Part shown: one piece after another, positions 24,004 to 31,138 of the stretch
How positions within the stretch are numbered: the stretch's first letter is position 1
Layout: each line of letters begins with the position of its first letter
NCBI GenBank assembly: GCA_964466195.1
Contig: CAYXMQ010000003.1
Location: 1-64,000 of the forward strand
From: PFJX01 sp964466195
GTDB lineage: Bacteria > Pseudomonadota > Gammaproteobacteria > Burkholderiales > Thiobacillaceae
Length of the DNA: 64,000 bases
Direction: 5' to 3'
Made by a program: the position numbers and the translations under genes
Notes under the pieces: generated by a model
Databases searched by the model: none
What the model was told of the DNA's origin: nothing
Seen by the model: the letters and a program-made list of their open reading frames with translations, nothing else

Positions 24004-25806
24004 ATGAGCGCCTATGAAACGCAGGGCTTCAAGCTCGACAACTCCGGCAAGCGCGTGGTGGTGGACCCGGTGACCCGCATCGAAGGGCACATGCGCGTGG
24101 AAGTGAACCTGGATGCCAACAACGTGATCCGCAATGCGGTCTCCACCGGCACCATGTGGCGCGGCCTGGAGGTCATTCTCAAAGGCCGCGACCCGCGCGA
24201 CGCCTGGGCCTTCACCGAGCGCATCTGCGGCGTCTGCACCGGCACCCATGCGCTGACCAGCGTGCGCGCGGTGGAAGATGCCCTCGGCATCCAGATCCCG
24301 GATAACGCCAACTCCATTCGCAACATCATGCAGTTGACACTGCAGGTGCATGACCATCTGGTGCACTTCTATCACCTGCACGCGCTGGACTGGGTGGACG
24401 TGGTTTCGGCCTTGAAGGCCGACCCGAAGAAGACTTCGGAACTGGCCCAGAGCATTTCCGCCTGGCCGCTGTCCTCGCCCGGCTACTTCCGCGACATCCA
24501 GAACCGGCTGAAGAAATTCGTCGAATCCGGCCAGCTCGGCCCGTTCATGAACGGCTACTGGGGCAATCCGGCCTACAAACTGCCGCCGGAAGCCAATTTG
24601 ATGGCGGTGACCCACTATCTGGAAGCGCTCGATTTCCAGAAGGAGATCGTCAAGATCCACACCATCTACGGCGGCAAGAACCCGCATCCGAACTGGCTGG
24701 TCGGCGGCATGCCGTGTGCGATCAACGTGCACGACACCGGCGCGGTCGGGGCGATCAACATGGAACGGCTCAACCTGATCTCGCACATCATCGACCGCAC
24801 CATCGAGTTCATCGACATGGTCTACGTCCCGGACCTGATTGCCATTGCCGGCTTCTACAAGGACTGGACTTACGGCGGCGGCCTGTCGTCGATGAGCGTG
24901 ATGTCCTACGGCGACATCCCGGACAAGGCCAACGATTTTTCGGAATCGAACCTGATGTTGCCGCGCGGCGCCATCATCAATGGCGATCTGTCGAAAGTGC
25001 ACGCGATCGACCTGCGCGATCCCAGCCAGATTCAGGAATTCGTCGACCATTCCTGGTTCAAGTACGCCGGCGACGGCAACCGCGCGGGCAAGGGCCTGCA
25101 CCCCTGGGATGGCGAAACCGAAGCCCATTACGAGCTGGGCAAGAACGCCAAGGGCACCTCGACCCACATCGAACAGATCGACGAAGGCGGCAAGTACTCC
25201 TGGATCAAAGCGCCGCGCTGGCGCGGCCACGCGATGGAAGTGGGGCCGCTGTCGCGCTACATCATCGGCTACGTGCAGAACAAGCCGGAGTTCAAGGAGC
25301 CGGTGGACAAGGTGCTGAAGACGCTCGGCCTGCCGCTGCCGGCGCTGTTTTCCACGCTGGGACGCACCGCCGCACGCGGCCTGGAAGCGTCCTGGGCGGC
25401 GCACAAATTGCGCTATTTCCAGGACAAGCTGGTGGCCAACATCAAGGCCGGCGATTCCAGCACCGCCAACATCGACAAGTGGGACCCGGCGACCTGGCCC
25501 AAAGAAGCCAAGGGTGTCGGCTTCACCGAGGCGCCGCGCGGCGCCCTCGGCCACTGGATTCGCATCAAGAACGGCCGCATCGAGAACTACCAGTGCGTCG
25601 TGCCGACCACCTGGAACGGCAGCCCGCGTGATTCCAAGGGCCAGATCGGCGCTTTCGAGGCCAGCCTGTTGAACACCCCGGTGGCCAAGGCCGACGAGCC
25701 CCTGGAAATCCTGCGCACCCTGCACAGCTTCGACCCCTGCCTGGCCTGCTCCACCCATGTGATGTCGCCGGATGGGCAGGAAATGAGCCGGGTACGGGTT
25801 CGCTGA
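24004..25806 (+). CDS. hoxG: [NiFe] uptake hydrogenase large subunit
   Basis: A 600-residue catalytic subunit. The N-terminal nickel ligands are Cys75 and Cys78 in RICGVCTGTH, and the C-terminal ligands are Cys579 and Cys582 in DPCLACSTH. After His585 a 15-residue tail (VMSPDGQEM...) remains, which the endopeptidase HoxM should remove once nickel is inserted. It is exported as a folded complex by the Tat signal of HoxK. The active site oxidises H2 at the periplasmic face. The gene starts 10 bases after hoxK. Confidence 0.97.
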   Translation: MSAYETQGFKLDNSGKRVVVDPVTRIEGHMRVEVNLDANNVIRNAVSTGTMWRGLEVILKGRDPRDAWAFTERICGVCTGTHALTSVRAVEDALGIQIPDNANSIRNIMQLTLQVHDHLVHFYHLHALDWVDVVSALKADPKKTSELAQSISAWPLSSPGYFRDIQNRLKKFVESGQLGPFMNGYWGNPAYKLPPEANLMAVTHYLEALDFQKEIVKIHTIYGGKNPHPNWLVGGMPCAINVHDTGAVGAINMERLNLISHIIDRTIEFIDMVYVPDLIAIAGFYKDWTYGGGLSSMSVMSYGDIPDKANDFSESNLMLPRGAIINGDLSKVHAIDLRDPSQIQEFVDHSWFKYAGDGNRAGKGLHPWDGETEAHYELGKNAKGTSTHIEQIDEGGKYSWIKAPRWRGHAMEVGPLSRYIIGYVQNKPEFKEPVDKVLKTLGLPLPALFSTLGRTAARGLEASWAAHKLRYFQDKLVANIKAGDSSTANIDKWDPATWPKEAKGVGFTEAPRGALGHWIRIKNGRIENYQCVVPTTWNGSPRDSKGQIGAFEASLLNTPVAKADEPLEILRTLHSFDPCLACSTHVMSPDGQEMSRVRVR

Positions 25807-25807
25807 A

Positions 25808-25906
25808 CGGAAAGCAGTAAGCGGGGAACGGAAAGCAGTAAGCAGGGAACGGGAAGCGGTTGCTGCGGCGGTTTTTCCGCTCACCGCTCACCGTTCACCG
25901 CTCACC
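25808..25906. repeat. Repeat-filled spacer between hoxG and hoxZ
   Basis: Two and a half copies of a 21-base unit, CGGAAAGCAGTAAGCRGGGAA, start at about 25808. Four heptamers, GCTCACC-GCTCACC-GTTCACC-GCTCACC, occupy 25879-25906 in perfect register. The purine-rich and pyrimidine-rich halves are partly complementary. The array resembles the one before maf at 1562-1618. It separates the two structural genes from hoxZ and may affect mRNA folding or relative expression. Confidence 0.75.
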
Positions 25907-25918
25907 AAGGAGATAGAG

Positions 25919-26635
25919 ATGCTCTCGTCACAAGACATGCAGGAAGCGGCGGCGCACGGTCGCTCGGTCAAGGCGGTCTACGTCTATGAAGCGCCGGTGC
26001 GGCTATGGCACTGGGTCAACGCGCTGGCCATCACGCTGCTGGCGATCAGCGGCTGGTTCATCGCCAGTCCGCTGCCCAGCCAGCCCGGCGAAGCCAGCGA
26101 CAACTTTCTGATGGGCTATATCCGCTTCGCCCATTTCGCCGCCGGCTACATCTTGCTGATCGGTTTCATCGGCCGCTTGTACTGGGCGTTTGTCGGCAAC
26201 CACCATGCCCGGCAGCTGTTCGTGCTGCCGATCCTGAACAAGCGCTGGTGGCAGGAAGTGGTGTTCGAACTGCGCTGGTATCTGTTCCTGGAACGCGATC
26301 CGAAGAAATACGTCGGCCACAATCCGCTGGCGCAGTTTTCCATGTTCACGCTGTTCCTCACCACCACGCTGTTCATGGTCGTCACCGGCTTCGCGCTCTA
26401 CGGCGAAGGCACGCTGGAAGGCAGTTGGGCGCACACGCTGTTCACCTCCTGGGTGATTCCGCTGTTCGGGCAAAGCCAGGATGTGCACACCTGGCACCAC
26501 CTGGGTATGTGGGTGATGGGCCTGTTCGTGCTGCTGCATGTCTACGCCGCCATCCGCGAGGACATCATGTCACGCCAGAGCATGGTCTCCACGATGTTGT
26601 CCGGATGGCGCCTGTTCAAGGATAACAAGCCATGA
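25919..26635 (+). CDS. hoxZ: Hydrogenase b-type cytochrome subunit
   Basis: A 238-residue integral membrane protein with four predicted transmembrane helices. The first is in LWHWVNALAITLLAISGWF, and histidines suited to diheme ligation lie in VRLWHW, IRFAHFAAGY and WHHLGMW. It takes electrons from HoxK to the quinone pool. AAGGAG at 25907-25912 sets the start. The stop overlaps hoxM in ATGA. Confidence 0.94.
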   Translation: MLSSQDMQEAAAHGRSVKAVYVYEAPVRLWHWVNALAITLLAISGWFIASPLPSQPGEASDNFLMGYIRFAHFAAGYILLIGFIGRLYWAFVGNHHARQLFVLPILNKRWWQEVVFELRWYLFLERDPKKYVGHNPLAQFSMFTLFLTTTLFMVVTGFALYGEGTLEGSWAHTLFTSWVIPLFGQSQDVHTWHHLGMWVMGLFVLLHVYAAIREDIMSRQSMVSTMLSGWRLFKDNKP

Positions 26636-27255
26636 ACGATCTCGATTACCGCTGCGACATCCTGGTGCTGGGCATCGGCAACCTGCTCTGGGCCGACGAA
26701 GGCTTCGGCATCCGCGCGCTGGAGCAACTGCACGCCGCCTGGACTTTTCGTCCCGGCGTTCACCTGCTCGATGGCGGCACCCAGGGGCTCTACCTGCTGC
26801 CCTACGTGGAAGGCTGCCGCCGCCTGCTGATCCTCGACGCGGTGGACTACGGCCTGCCGCCCGGCACCTTGAAAGTGGTGCGCGACGACGCCGTGCCGAT
26901 GTTCATGGGCGTCAAGAAGATGAGCCTGCATCAGACCGGTTTTCAGGAAGTGCTGTCCGTGGCGCGGCTGCGCGGCTGGAATCCGGACCACATCACGCTG
27001 ATCGGTTGCCAGCCGGAAACGCTGGAGGACTACGGCGGCAGCCTTTCGGACACGGTCAAGGCGCGCATGCCAGAGGCGCTGAATCTGGCGCTGGACATGC
27101 TCTACGGCTGGATGGCCAAACCCGAACGCCGCGCCGCGCCGGCGGCAAACCTCACCCTGGACAGTCTCGGCCTGGATCGCTACGAAGGCCAGCGACCCAG
27201 CGCCGCGATGGCGTGCCGGATGGGAGATGGGCGGTTTTTGGGGGTGGCGGGATGA
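26632..27255 (+). CDS. hoxM: Hydrogenase maturation endopeptidase
   Basis: A 207-residue HyaD/HupD-type protease. The family N-terminus LVLGIGNLLWADEGFG is present with the nickel-binding acidic residue in ADEG, and further ligands are expected in LDAVDY and near the downstream histidine. It removes the 15-residue C-terminal tail of HoxG after nickel insertion. No protease would be needed for HoxC, which has no tail. It is translationally coupled to hoxZ. Confidence 0.92.
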   Translation: MNDLDYRCDILVLGIGNLLWADEGFGIRALEQLHAAWTFRPGVHLLDGGTQGLYLLPYVEGCRRLLILDAVDYGLPPGTLKVVRDDAVPMFMGVKKMSLHQTGFQEVLSVARLRGWNPDHITLIGCQPETLEDYGGSLSDTVKARMPEALNLALDMLYGWMAKPERRAAPAANLTLDSLGLDRYEGQRPSAAMACRMGDGRFLGVAG

Positions 27256-27295
27256 GGGGCGTGAGGGGATTTAACCCCGCCCGAGGTAGCACTCC

Positions 27296-27610
27296 ATGTG
27301 CCTAGGCCTCCCCATGCAGGTCATCGAATGCAACGGCTATGTCGCCCATTGTCAGGGGCGCGGCGGCCGGCGCCAAATCGATCTCGCCCTGGTCGGCGAA
27401 CAGCCGCCCGGCACCTGGTTGCTCGCCTTCATCGATGCCGCCCGCGAAGTCATCGACGCGGATTCCGCCGCGCGCATCAATGCCGCCCTCGACGGCCTGG
27501 AAGCCGTGATGGCCGGCGAAACCGACGTCTCGGCGCACTTCGCCGATCTGTTCGACCGTACCCCCGAATTACCGCCTCACCTGAGAGGAGTCACCCCATG
27601 CATCCCCTGA
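27296..27610 (+). CDS. hoxL: HypC/HupF-type hydrogenase chaperone
   Basis: A 104-residue HypC-family protein starting MCLGLPMQV, where the N-terminal Cys2 is essential in the family for carrying the Fe(CN)2CO unit. The position between hoxM and hoxO identifies it as HoxL, the HypC paralogue dedicated to the membrane-bound hydrogenase. It is longer than typical HypC because of a C-terminal extension. It overlaps hoxO by 13 bases. It is the only HypC-like gene in the window. Confidence 0.9.
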   Translation: MCLGLPMQVIECNGYVAHCQGRGGRRQIDLALVGEQPPGTWLLAFIDAAREVIDADSAARINAALDGLEAVMAGETDVSAHFADLFDRTPELPPHLRGVTPCIP

Positions 27611-28020
27611 TCACCCGTTTGCTCGACGAGTTCGGCTACCCCCTGTTGACCGCCGACAACCTGGAAGCCTTCTGCGACGCTCCCGGCGACGCGGTTTTGT
27701 TCTGCGGCGGCAACCCGGCCCAGCATCCGGAATGCCTGGATGTCGCCGTGGTGCTGCCGGAACTCCTGCGCGCCTTCCCCGGCCGTTTCCGCGCGGCGGT
27801 TGCGTCTTCCGATCTGGAGCCGGTCATGCAAGCCCGTTTCGGCTTCAGCGTTTGGCCCGCGCTGGTTTTTCTACGCAATGGCACCTACGTCGGTGTGATT
27901 CCTGGCATCCAGGACTGGTCGGTCTATCTCGCCCGCATCCAGGACTTGCTTGTCGCGCCGAGCAGCCGGCCGCCGTCCATCGGCATCGCCGTCAGCACCG
28001 CCTCCACCCCCTGCCACTGA
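27598..28020 (+). CDS. hoxO: Hydrogenase assembly protein, HyaE/HupG type (thioredoxin-like)
   Basis: A 140-residue protein with a thioredoxin-like fold (core VLFCGGNPAQHPECLDVAVVLPELL and WPALVFLRNGTYVG) but without a CxxC redox pair, as in HyaE. HyaE and HoxO bind the Tat signal peptide of the small subunit and keep it from early export. The start at 27598 has GAGAGGAG at 27583-27590. The open frame extends further upstream but only as a shadow of hoxL. Confidence 0.88.
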   Translation: MHPLITRLLDEFGYPLLTADNLEAFCDAPGDAVLFCGGNPAQHPECLDVAVVLPELLRAFPGRFRAAVASSDLEPVMQARFGFSVWPALVFLRNGTYVGVIPGIQDWSVYLARIQDLLVAPSSRPPSIGIAVSTASTPCH

Positions 28021-28029
28021 GGAACCGCC

Positions 28030-28863
28030 ATGCACGCTTTTCCCATCCCTGTTGTTGCCCTCGGTCCCGGTTCCCAGCAGGAAGACGAGACCCTGGATTA
28101 CCTGCCCATGCCCCACGACATGCACACCTACCGGGCGCCGATCCTGCCGGAACCGGAAGAGGTAAAGGATCTCGCCGAAGCGCGCGTCTGGTTGGGCCGC
28201 TTGCTGCAAGCGGTGCGGGACTGGCAGGCCAGGCAGAAGACGGTCAGCCTGGATATGAATGGCCTGGGCGAAGCCGACCGGCTGCTGATCGACCAGGTGC
28301 TGGGTGAAGGCGAAGTCGGCGCCCAGGTGGTGGGCGAGGGCGGCACCCTGACGATTCAGGAAAGCGTCTTTGCCGGTGTCTGGCGCTTGCGCGGGCGCAA
28401 CAACGAGGGTCATGTCTATGCCGATAGCGTCGAGGTCGGCGACGTGCCGGTCGCGGTGCGCGCCGCGACCGGCGCAGCCAGCCCGAGCGCAGCGCCGCTT
28501 GATGTCGGCGTCGTTAATGCCCCGGCCTTGCTGGCGGAGATCGCCGAACAGGTGGCGCAGCCCGCTTCTGACGCTCATGTCATCAACCTCTCCCTGCTGC
28601 CCTTCACCCCGGAGGACGGCCTCTGGCTGGATCAGTGCCTGGGCCGGGGACAAGTCACCTTTCTGTCGCGCGGCTATGGCAACTGCCGCATCACCGCTAC
28701 CGGAATCGCCCGGGTCTGGTGGGTGCAGTTCTTCAACTCCCAGGATGCTTTGATCCTCAACACGCTCGAAATCACCGACGTGCCCGAAGTCGCGCGCGCT
28801 GCAGCGGAAGACCTGGCGGACAGCGCCGAGCGTTTGAAGGAAGTCCTGGAATGGATAAGCTGA
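28030..28863 (+). CDS. hoxQ: Hydrogenase maturation protein, HyaF/HupH type
   Basis: A 277-residue protein with two related halves. The second half contains NLSLLPFTPEDGLWLDQCLG and the segment TGIARVWWVQFFNSQDALILNTLEI, typical of the HupH/HyaF C-terminal domain. It is needed for maturation of the small subunit under oxygen, together with HoxO. It ends just before the repeat-rich gap at 28864-29115. Confidence 0.9.
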   Translation: MHAFPIPVVALGPGSQQEDETLDYLPMPHDMHTYRAPILPEPEEVKDLAEARVWLGRLLQAVRDWQARQKTVSLDMNGLGEADRLLIDQVLGEGEVGAQVVGEGGTLTIQESVFAGVWRLRGRNNEGHVYADSVEVGDVPVAVRAATGAASPSAAPLDVGVVNAPALLAEIAEQVAQPASDAHVINLSLLPFTPEDGLWLDQCLGRGQVTFLSRGYGNCRITATGIARVWWVQFFNSQDALILNTLEITDVPEVARAAAEDLADSAERLKEVLEWIS

Positions 28864-28867
28864 ACTA

Positions 28868-28892
28868 TTCCCCACTTCCAAAAGAGGGGGAA
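28868..28892. repeat. C-run/G-run palindrome, copy 1
   Basis: TTCCCC (28868-28873) and GGGGAA (28887-28892) frame ACTTCCAAAAGAG. This is a less perfect member of the family CCCCCCTTT-N3-AAAGGGGGG found at 31067-31087 and 32857-32877. It lies directly after the hoxQ stop. Confidence 0.6.
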
Positions 28893-28899
28893 CGTCGTC

Positions 28900-28972
28900 G
28901 TAGGAGGCATCGCTTGCGGGCCGAATCAGCGAACCAATGCGGGTTGTTCGGCACGCAAGCGTTGCCTCCTAC
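28900..28972. repeat. Long REP-like cruciform between hoxQ and hoxR
   Basis: The 19-base arms at 28900-28918 (GTAGGAGGCATCGCTTGCG) and 28954-28972 match as reverse complements at 18 of 19 positions. Inside them GCCGAA/TTCGGC and AACC/GGTT pair further. The outer sequence GTAGGAG...CGCTTGCGG is shared with the repeat after gyrA (43570). Such units are typical of REP-type elements mobilised by RAYT transposases, but no RAYT gene is in the window. Confidence 0.75.
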
Positions 28973-29040
28973 GGGGTGTTTCATTATCCGAGGACGATGC
29001 ATACGCCATGCTGTCAGTGGGGCTACAACCATCGCCCAAT

Positions 29041-29059
29041 CCCCCTTTGCAAAAGTGGG
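29041..29059. repeat. C-run/G-run palindrome, copy 2
   Basis: CCCCCTTTGCAAAAGTGGG is an imperfect palindrome of the same family as the copies at 28868, 31067 and 32857. It lies 57 bases upstream of hoxR. Confidence 0.55.
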
Positions 29060-29115
29060 AGACAAACCCGCTCATTCAGGGCCAACATGTTGCAGTGCAA
29101 ACAAACCCGGCCGCC

Positions 29116-29331
29116 ATGACCACTTTTGAAGGCTCCTTTCTCGGCGATGCCAGCCGCTTGCCGCCCGATGCACGGCTGGAATGCAAGATTTGCTGGCATG
29201 TCTACGACCCGGCGGAGGGCGACCCGGTCTGGCAGATTCCGCCCGGCACCGCCTTTGCCGACCTGCCGCCGCATTGGCGCTGCCCGAACTGCGACGGCGC
29301 CCGCGAGCAGTTCATGGTGCTGGACACATGA
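29116..29331 (+). CDS. hoxR: Rubredoxin-like protein of the hydrogenase operon
   Basis: A 71-residue rubredoxin with iron-binding CKIC and CPNC pairs and the GDPVWQIPPGTAFADLPPHWRCP core. HoxR/HupI-type rubredoxins protect or repair the iron-sulfur clusters of the small subunit during aerobic assembly. The frame runs upstream to 29008 through repeat DNA, but the ATG at 29116 starts the recognisable domain. It is 253 bases after hoxQ, the widest gap in the operon. Confidence 0.9.
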   Translation: MTTFEGSFLGDASRLPPDARLECKICWHVYDPAEGDPVWQIPPGTAFADLPPHWRCPNCDGAREQFMVLDT

Positions 29332-29352
29332 GTCCTTGTCTTGCGCACCGGG

Positions 29353-29922
29353 ATGTCTGCCGGAGTCGCCATGGCCCGCGCCGCTGAATCCCCGATGCCG
29401 CCTCAAGCTCACGCCGCCTCCGTCGACACCCGCGCCGCCGAACTTGCCGCGGTCTTCGGCCATATCGCCGCCACCCGCATGGCCGGCGTTGCCCTGCTCA
29501 ACCCGGCGCTGGCGGTGGAGGCCGTGGGATTTCGGCCCTGGCGCGAAGACTGGGTGGGCGTGCTCATCACCCCCTGGTTCATGAGCCTGATCTGCCTGCC
29601 CGGAGCGGGTTCGGCCACTGAATCGCGCGCCAGCGGCAGCAAGCAGCACGTGACCTTGCCTTCCGGCGACTATGAATTTCTCTCCGCCCACGAAGAGGCG
29701 CTGGGGCCTTACCTGACCAGTTCATTGTTTTCGCCGATGTTCGAATTCCCCGACATGGCGCGGGCGCGTGCAGTGGCGGAGGCGGTGCTGGCGGAAGTGT
29801 TCACGCCGGCCGAGGCGGCCCCGCCGGCGCCGCCGGCGGGGATGGCCGCCAAATTGGAGCAACCGATGAACCGGCGCGGCTTCTTCGGCGCGTTGTTGCG
29901 CCCGGGCGACCCCGATGCTTAG
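29353..29922 (+). CDS. hoxT: HybE/HupJ-family hydrogenase assembly chaperone
   Basis: About 190 residues, containing the family core FRPWREDWVGVLITPWFMSLICLPG and YEFLSAHEEALGPYLTSSLFSPM. This family acts on the large subunit or its Tat-linked complex during assembly. Several starts are possible (29353, 29371, or TTG 29341), because the N-terminal 25 residues are not conserved. The C-terminus carries a twin-arginine-like NRRGFFGALL. It overlaps a 24-codon reading frame at 29915. Confidence 0.85.
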   Translation: MSAGVAMARAAESPMPPQAHAASVDTRAAELAAVFGHIAATRMAGVALLNPALAVEAVGFRPWREDWVGVLITPWFMSLICLPGAGSATESRASGSKQHVTLPSGDYEFLSAHEEALGPYLTSSLFSPMFEFPDMARARAVAEAVLAEVFTPAEAAPPAPPAGMAAKLEQPMNRRGFFGALLRPGDPDA

Positions 29923-29989
29923 CGAACCCAGCCTGATGGCGCATTACACTTGCGGGCGCTACCCACGCTTCGAGGAATCGCCGACATGA
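29915..29989 (+). CDS. Possible 24-residue peptide linking hoxT and hypE
   Basis: A reading frame MLSEPSLMAHYTCGRYPRFE... starts inside the last codons of hoxT (ATG 29915, hoxT stop at 29920-29922) and ends with TGA overlapping the hypE ATG in ATGA. The 63-base gap is thus fully spanned by a coupled reading frame. No family is recognised. It may simply hand ribosomes from hoxT to hypE, or be a remnant of a longer gene. Confidence 0.3.
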   Translation: MLSEPSLMAHYTCGRYPRFEESPT

Positions 29990-31038
29990 GCGGCCAAGTG
30001 AAAAAAGGCTATACCCGCCCGCTGGACATCAAACACGGCCGCGTCGACATGAGCCACGGCGGCGGCGGTCGCGCCATGGTGCAGTTGATCAGCGAACTGT
30101 TCGCCAAACACCTCGCCAACGACTACCTGGCTCAGGGCAACGACGGCGCCTGTTTGCCGCAAGGCGCCGGCCGACTGGTGGTGTCCACCGACAGCCATGT
30201 CGTCTCGCCGTTGTTTTTCCCGGGCGGCGACATCGGCGGCCTCTCGGTGCACGGCACGGTCAATGACGTCGCGGTGATGGGCGCCACGCCGCTCTACCTG
30301 ACCGCCGGTTTCATCCTGGAAGAAGGCTTTCCGCTGGCCGACCTGGCGCGCATCGTCGAGTCGATGGCCAAGGCGGCGGCTGAGGCCGGCGTCAAACTGG
30401 TTGCCGGCGATACCAAGGTGGTCGAGCAGGGCAAGGGCGACGGCGTGTTCATCACCACCACCGGCATCGGCTTCCTGCCGGAAGGCATCCACCTTTCCGG
30501 CGATCTGGCGCAACCGGGCGACGTGCTGCTGGTGTCCGGCAGCGTCGGCGACCACGGCATGGCGATCATGAGCAAGCGGGAAAATCTTTCCTTCGACGCG
30601 CCCATCCTGTCCGATACCGCGGCGTTGAACGGCCTCACCGCCGCCATGCTGGCCAGCGGCGCCGCGATCCGGGTGATGCGTGATCCCACCCGCGGCGGCC
30701 TGGCCGCGACGATCAACGAGATCGCCCAGCAATCCGGCGTCGGCGTGCATCTGGAGGAGGCCGCCATCCCGGTGACAGCCGAAGTCGAAGCCGCCTGCGA
30801 ACTGCTCGGCCTGGATCCGCTCAACATCGCCAACGAAGGCAAGCTGATCGCCGTCTGCGCCGCCGAGGACGCGGAAAAACTCCTCGCCGCGATGCACGCT
30901 CACCCGCAAGGTCGACAAGCTGCCGTGATCGGCAAGGTGGTGGCAGACCCGAACGGCTTCGTTCAGATGAAGACCAAATTCGGCGGCCGCCGCATGGTGG
31001 ATTGGCTCTCCGGCGAGCAGTTGCCGAGGATTTGCTAG
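29986..31038 (+). CDS. hypE: Hydrogenase expression/formation protein HypE
   Basis: A 350-residue PurM-like ATP-dependent dehydratase. It contains the DMSHGGGGRAM N-terminus, the nucleotide-binding AGDTKVVEQGKGDGVF segment and DPTRGGLAATINEIA. The C-terminus ends PRIC, whose last cysteine receives the carbamoyl group from HypF and is dehydrated to thiocyanate, giving the CN ligands of the NiFe site. The ATG at 29986 starts the conserved region; an upstream in-frame start at 29950 is not conserved. Confidence 0.95.
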   Translation: MSGQVKKGYTRPLDIKHGRVDMSHGGGGRAMVQLISELFAKHLANDYLAQGNDGACLPQGAGRLVVSTDSHVVSPLFFPGGDIGGLSVHGTVNDVAVMGATPLYLTAGFILEEGFPLADLARIVESMAKAAAEAGVKLVAGDTKVVEQGKGDGVFITTTGIGFLPEGIHLSGDLAQPGDVLLVSGSVGDHGMAIMSKRENLSFDAPILSDTAALNGLTAAMLASGAAIRVMRDPTRGGLAATINEIAQQSGVGVHLEEAAIPVTAEVEAACELLGLDPLNIANEGKLIAVCAAEDAEKLLAAMHAHPQGRQAAVIGKVVADPNGFVQMKTKFGGRRMVDWLSGEQLPRIC

Positions 31039-31054
31039 TGGCGAGGGTGAAACC

Positions 31055-31099
31055 AATCCCCGCTAACCCCCCTTTAGGAAAGGGGGGACGGGGGGGATT
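31055..31099. repeat. C-run/G-run palindrome, copy 3
   Basis: CCCCCCTTT (31067-31075), AGG loop, AAAGGGGGG (31079-31087) form a perfect 9-base-pair hairpin. Outer arms AATCCCC (31055-31061) and GGGGATT (31093-31099) extend the symmetry. It lies between hypE and hypX. An almost identical core occurs between hypX and hoxA. Confidence 0.8.
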
Positions 31100-31138
31100 T
31101 AGCAACGTGTCCGACCGCGACAAACGCCAAGCCTAGCC

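Noticed and set aside
23344..25884. An 846-codon minus-strand reading frame opposite hoxK-hoxG
   Set aside because: It is the antisense shadow of two clearly recognised hydrogenase genes in GC-rich DNA; its His/Gly/Asp-rich sequence has no domain pattern.
25808..25906. CRISPR array
   Set aside because: Repeats are only 7 or 21 bases, contiguous, without spacers, and no cas genes are present.
27298..27597. A longer N-terminus for HoxO
   Set aside because: The extra residues are the frame-shifted shadow of hoxL; the ribosome-binding site and family start are at 27598.
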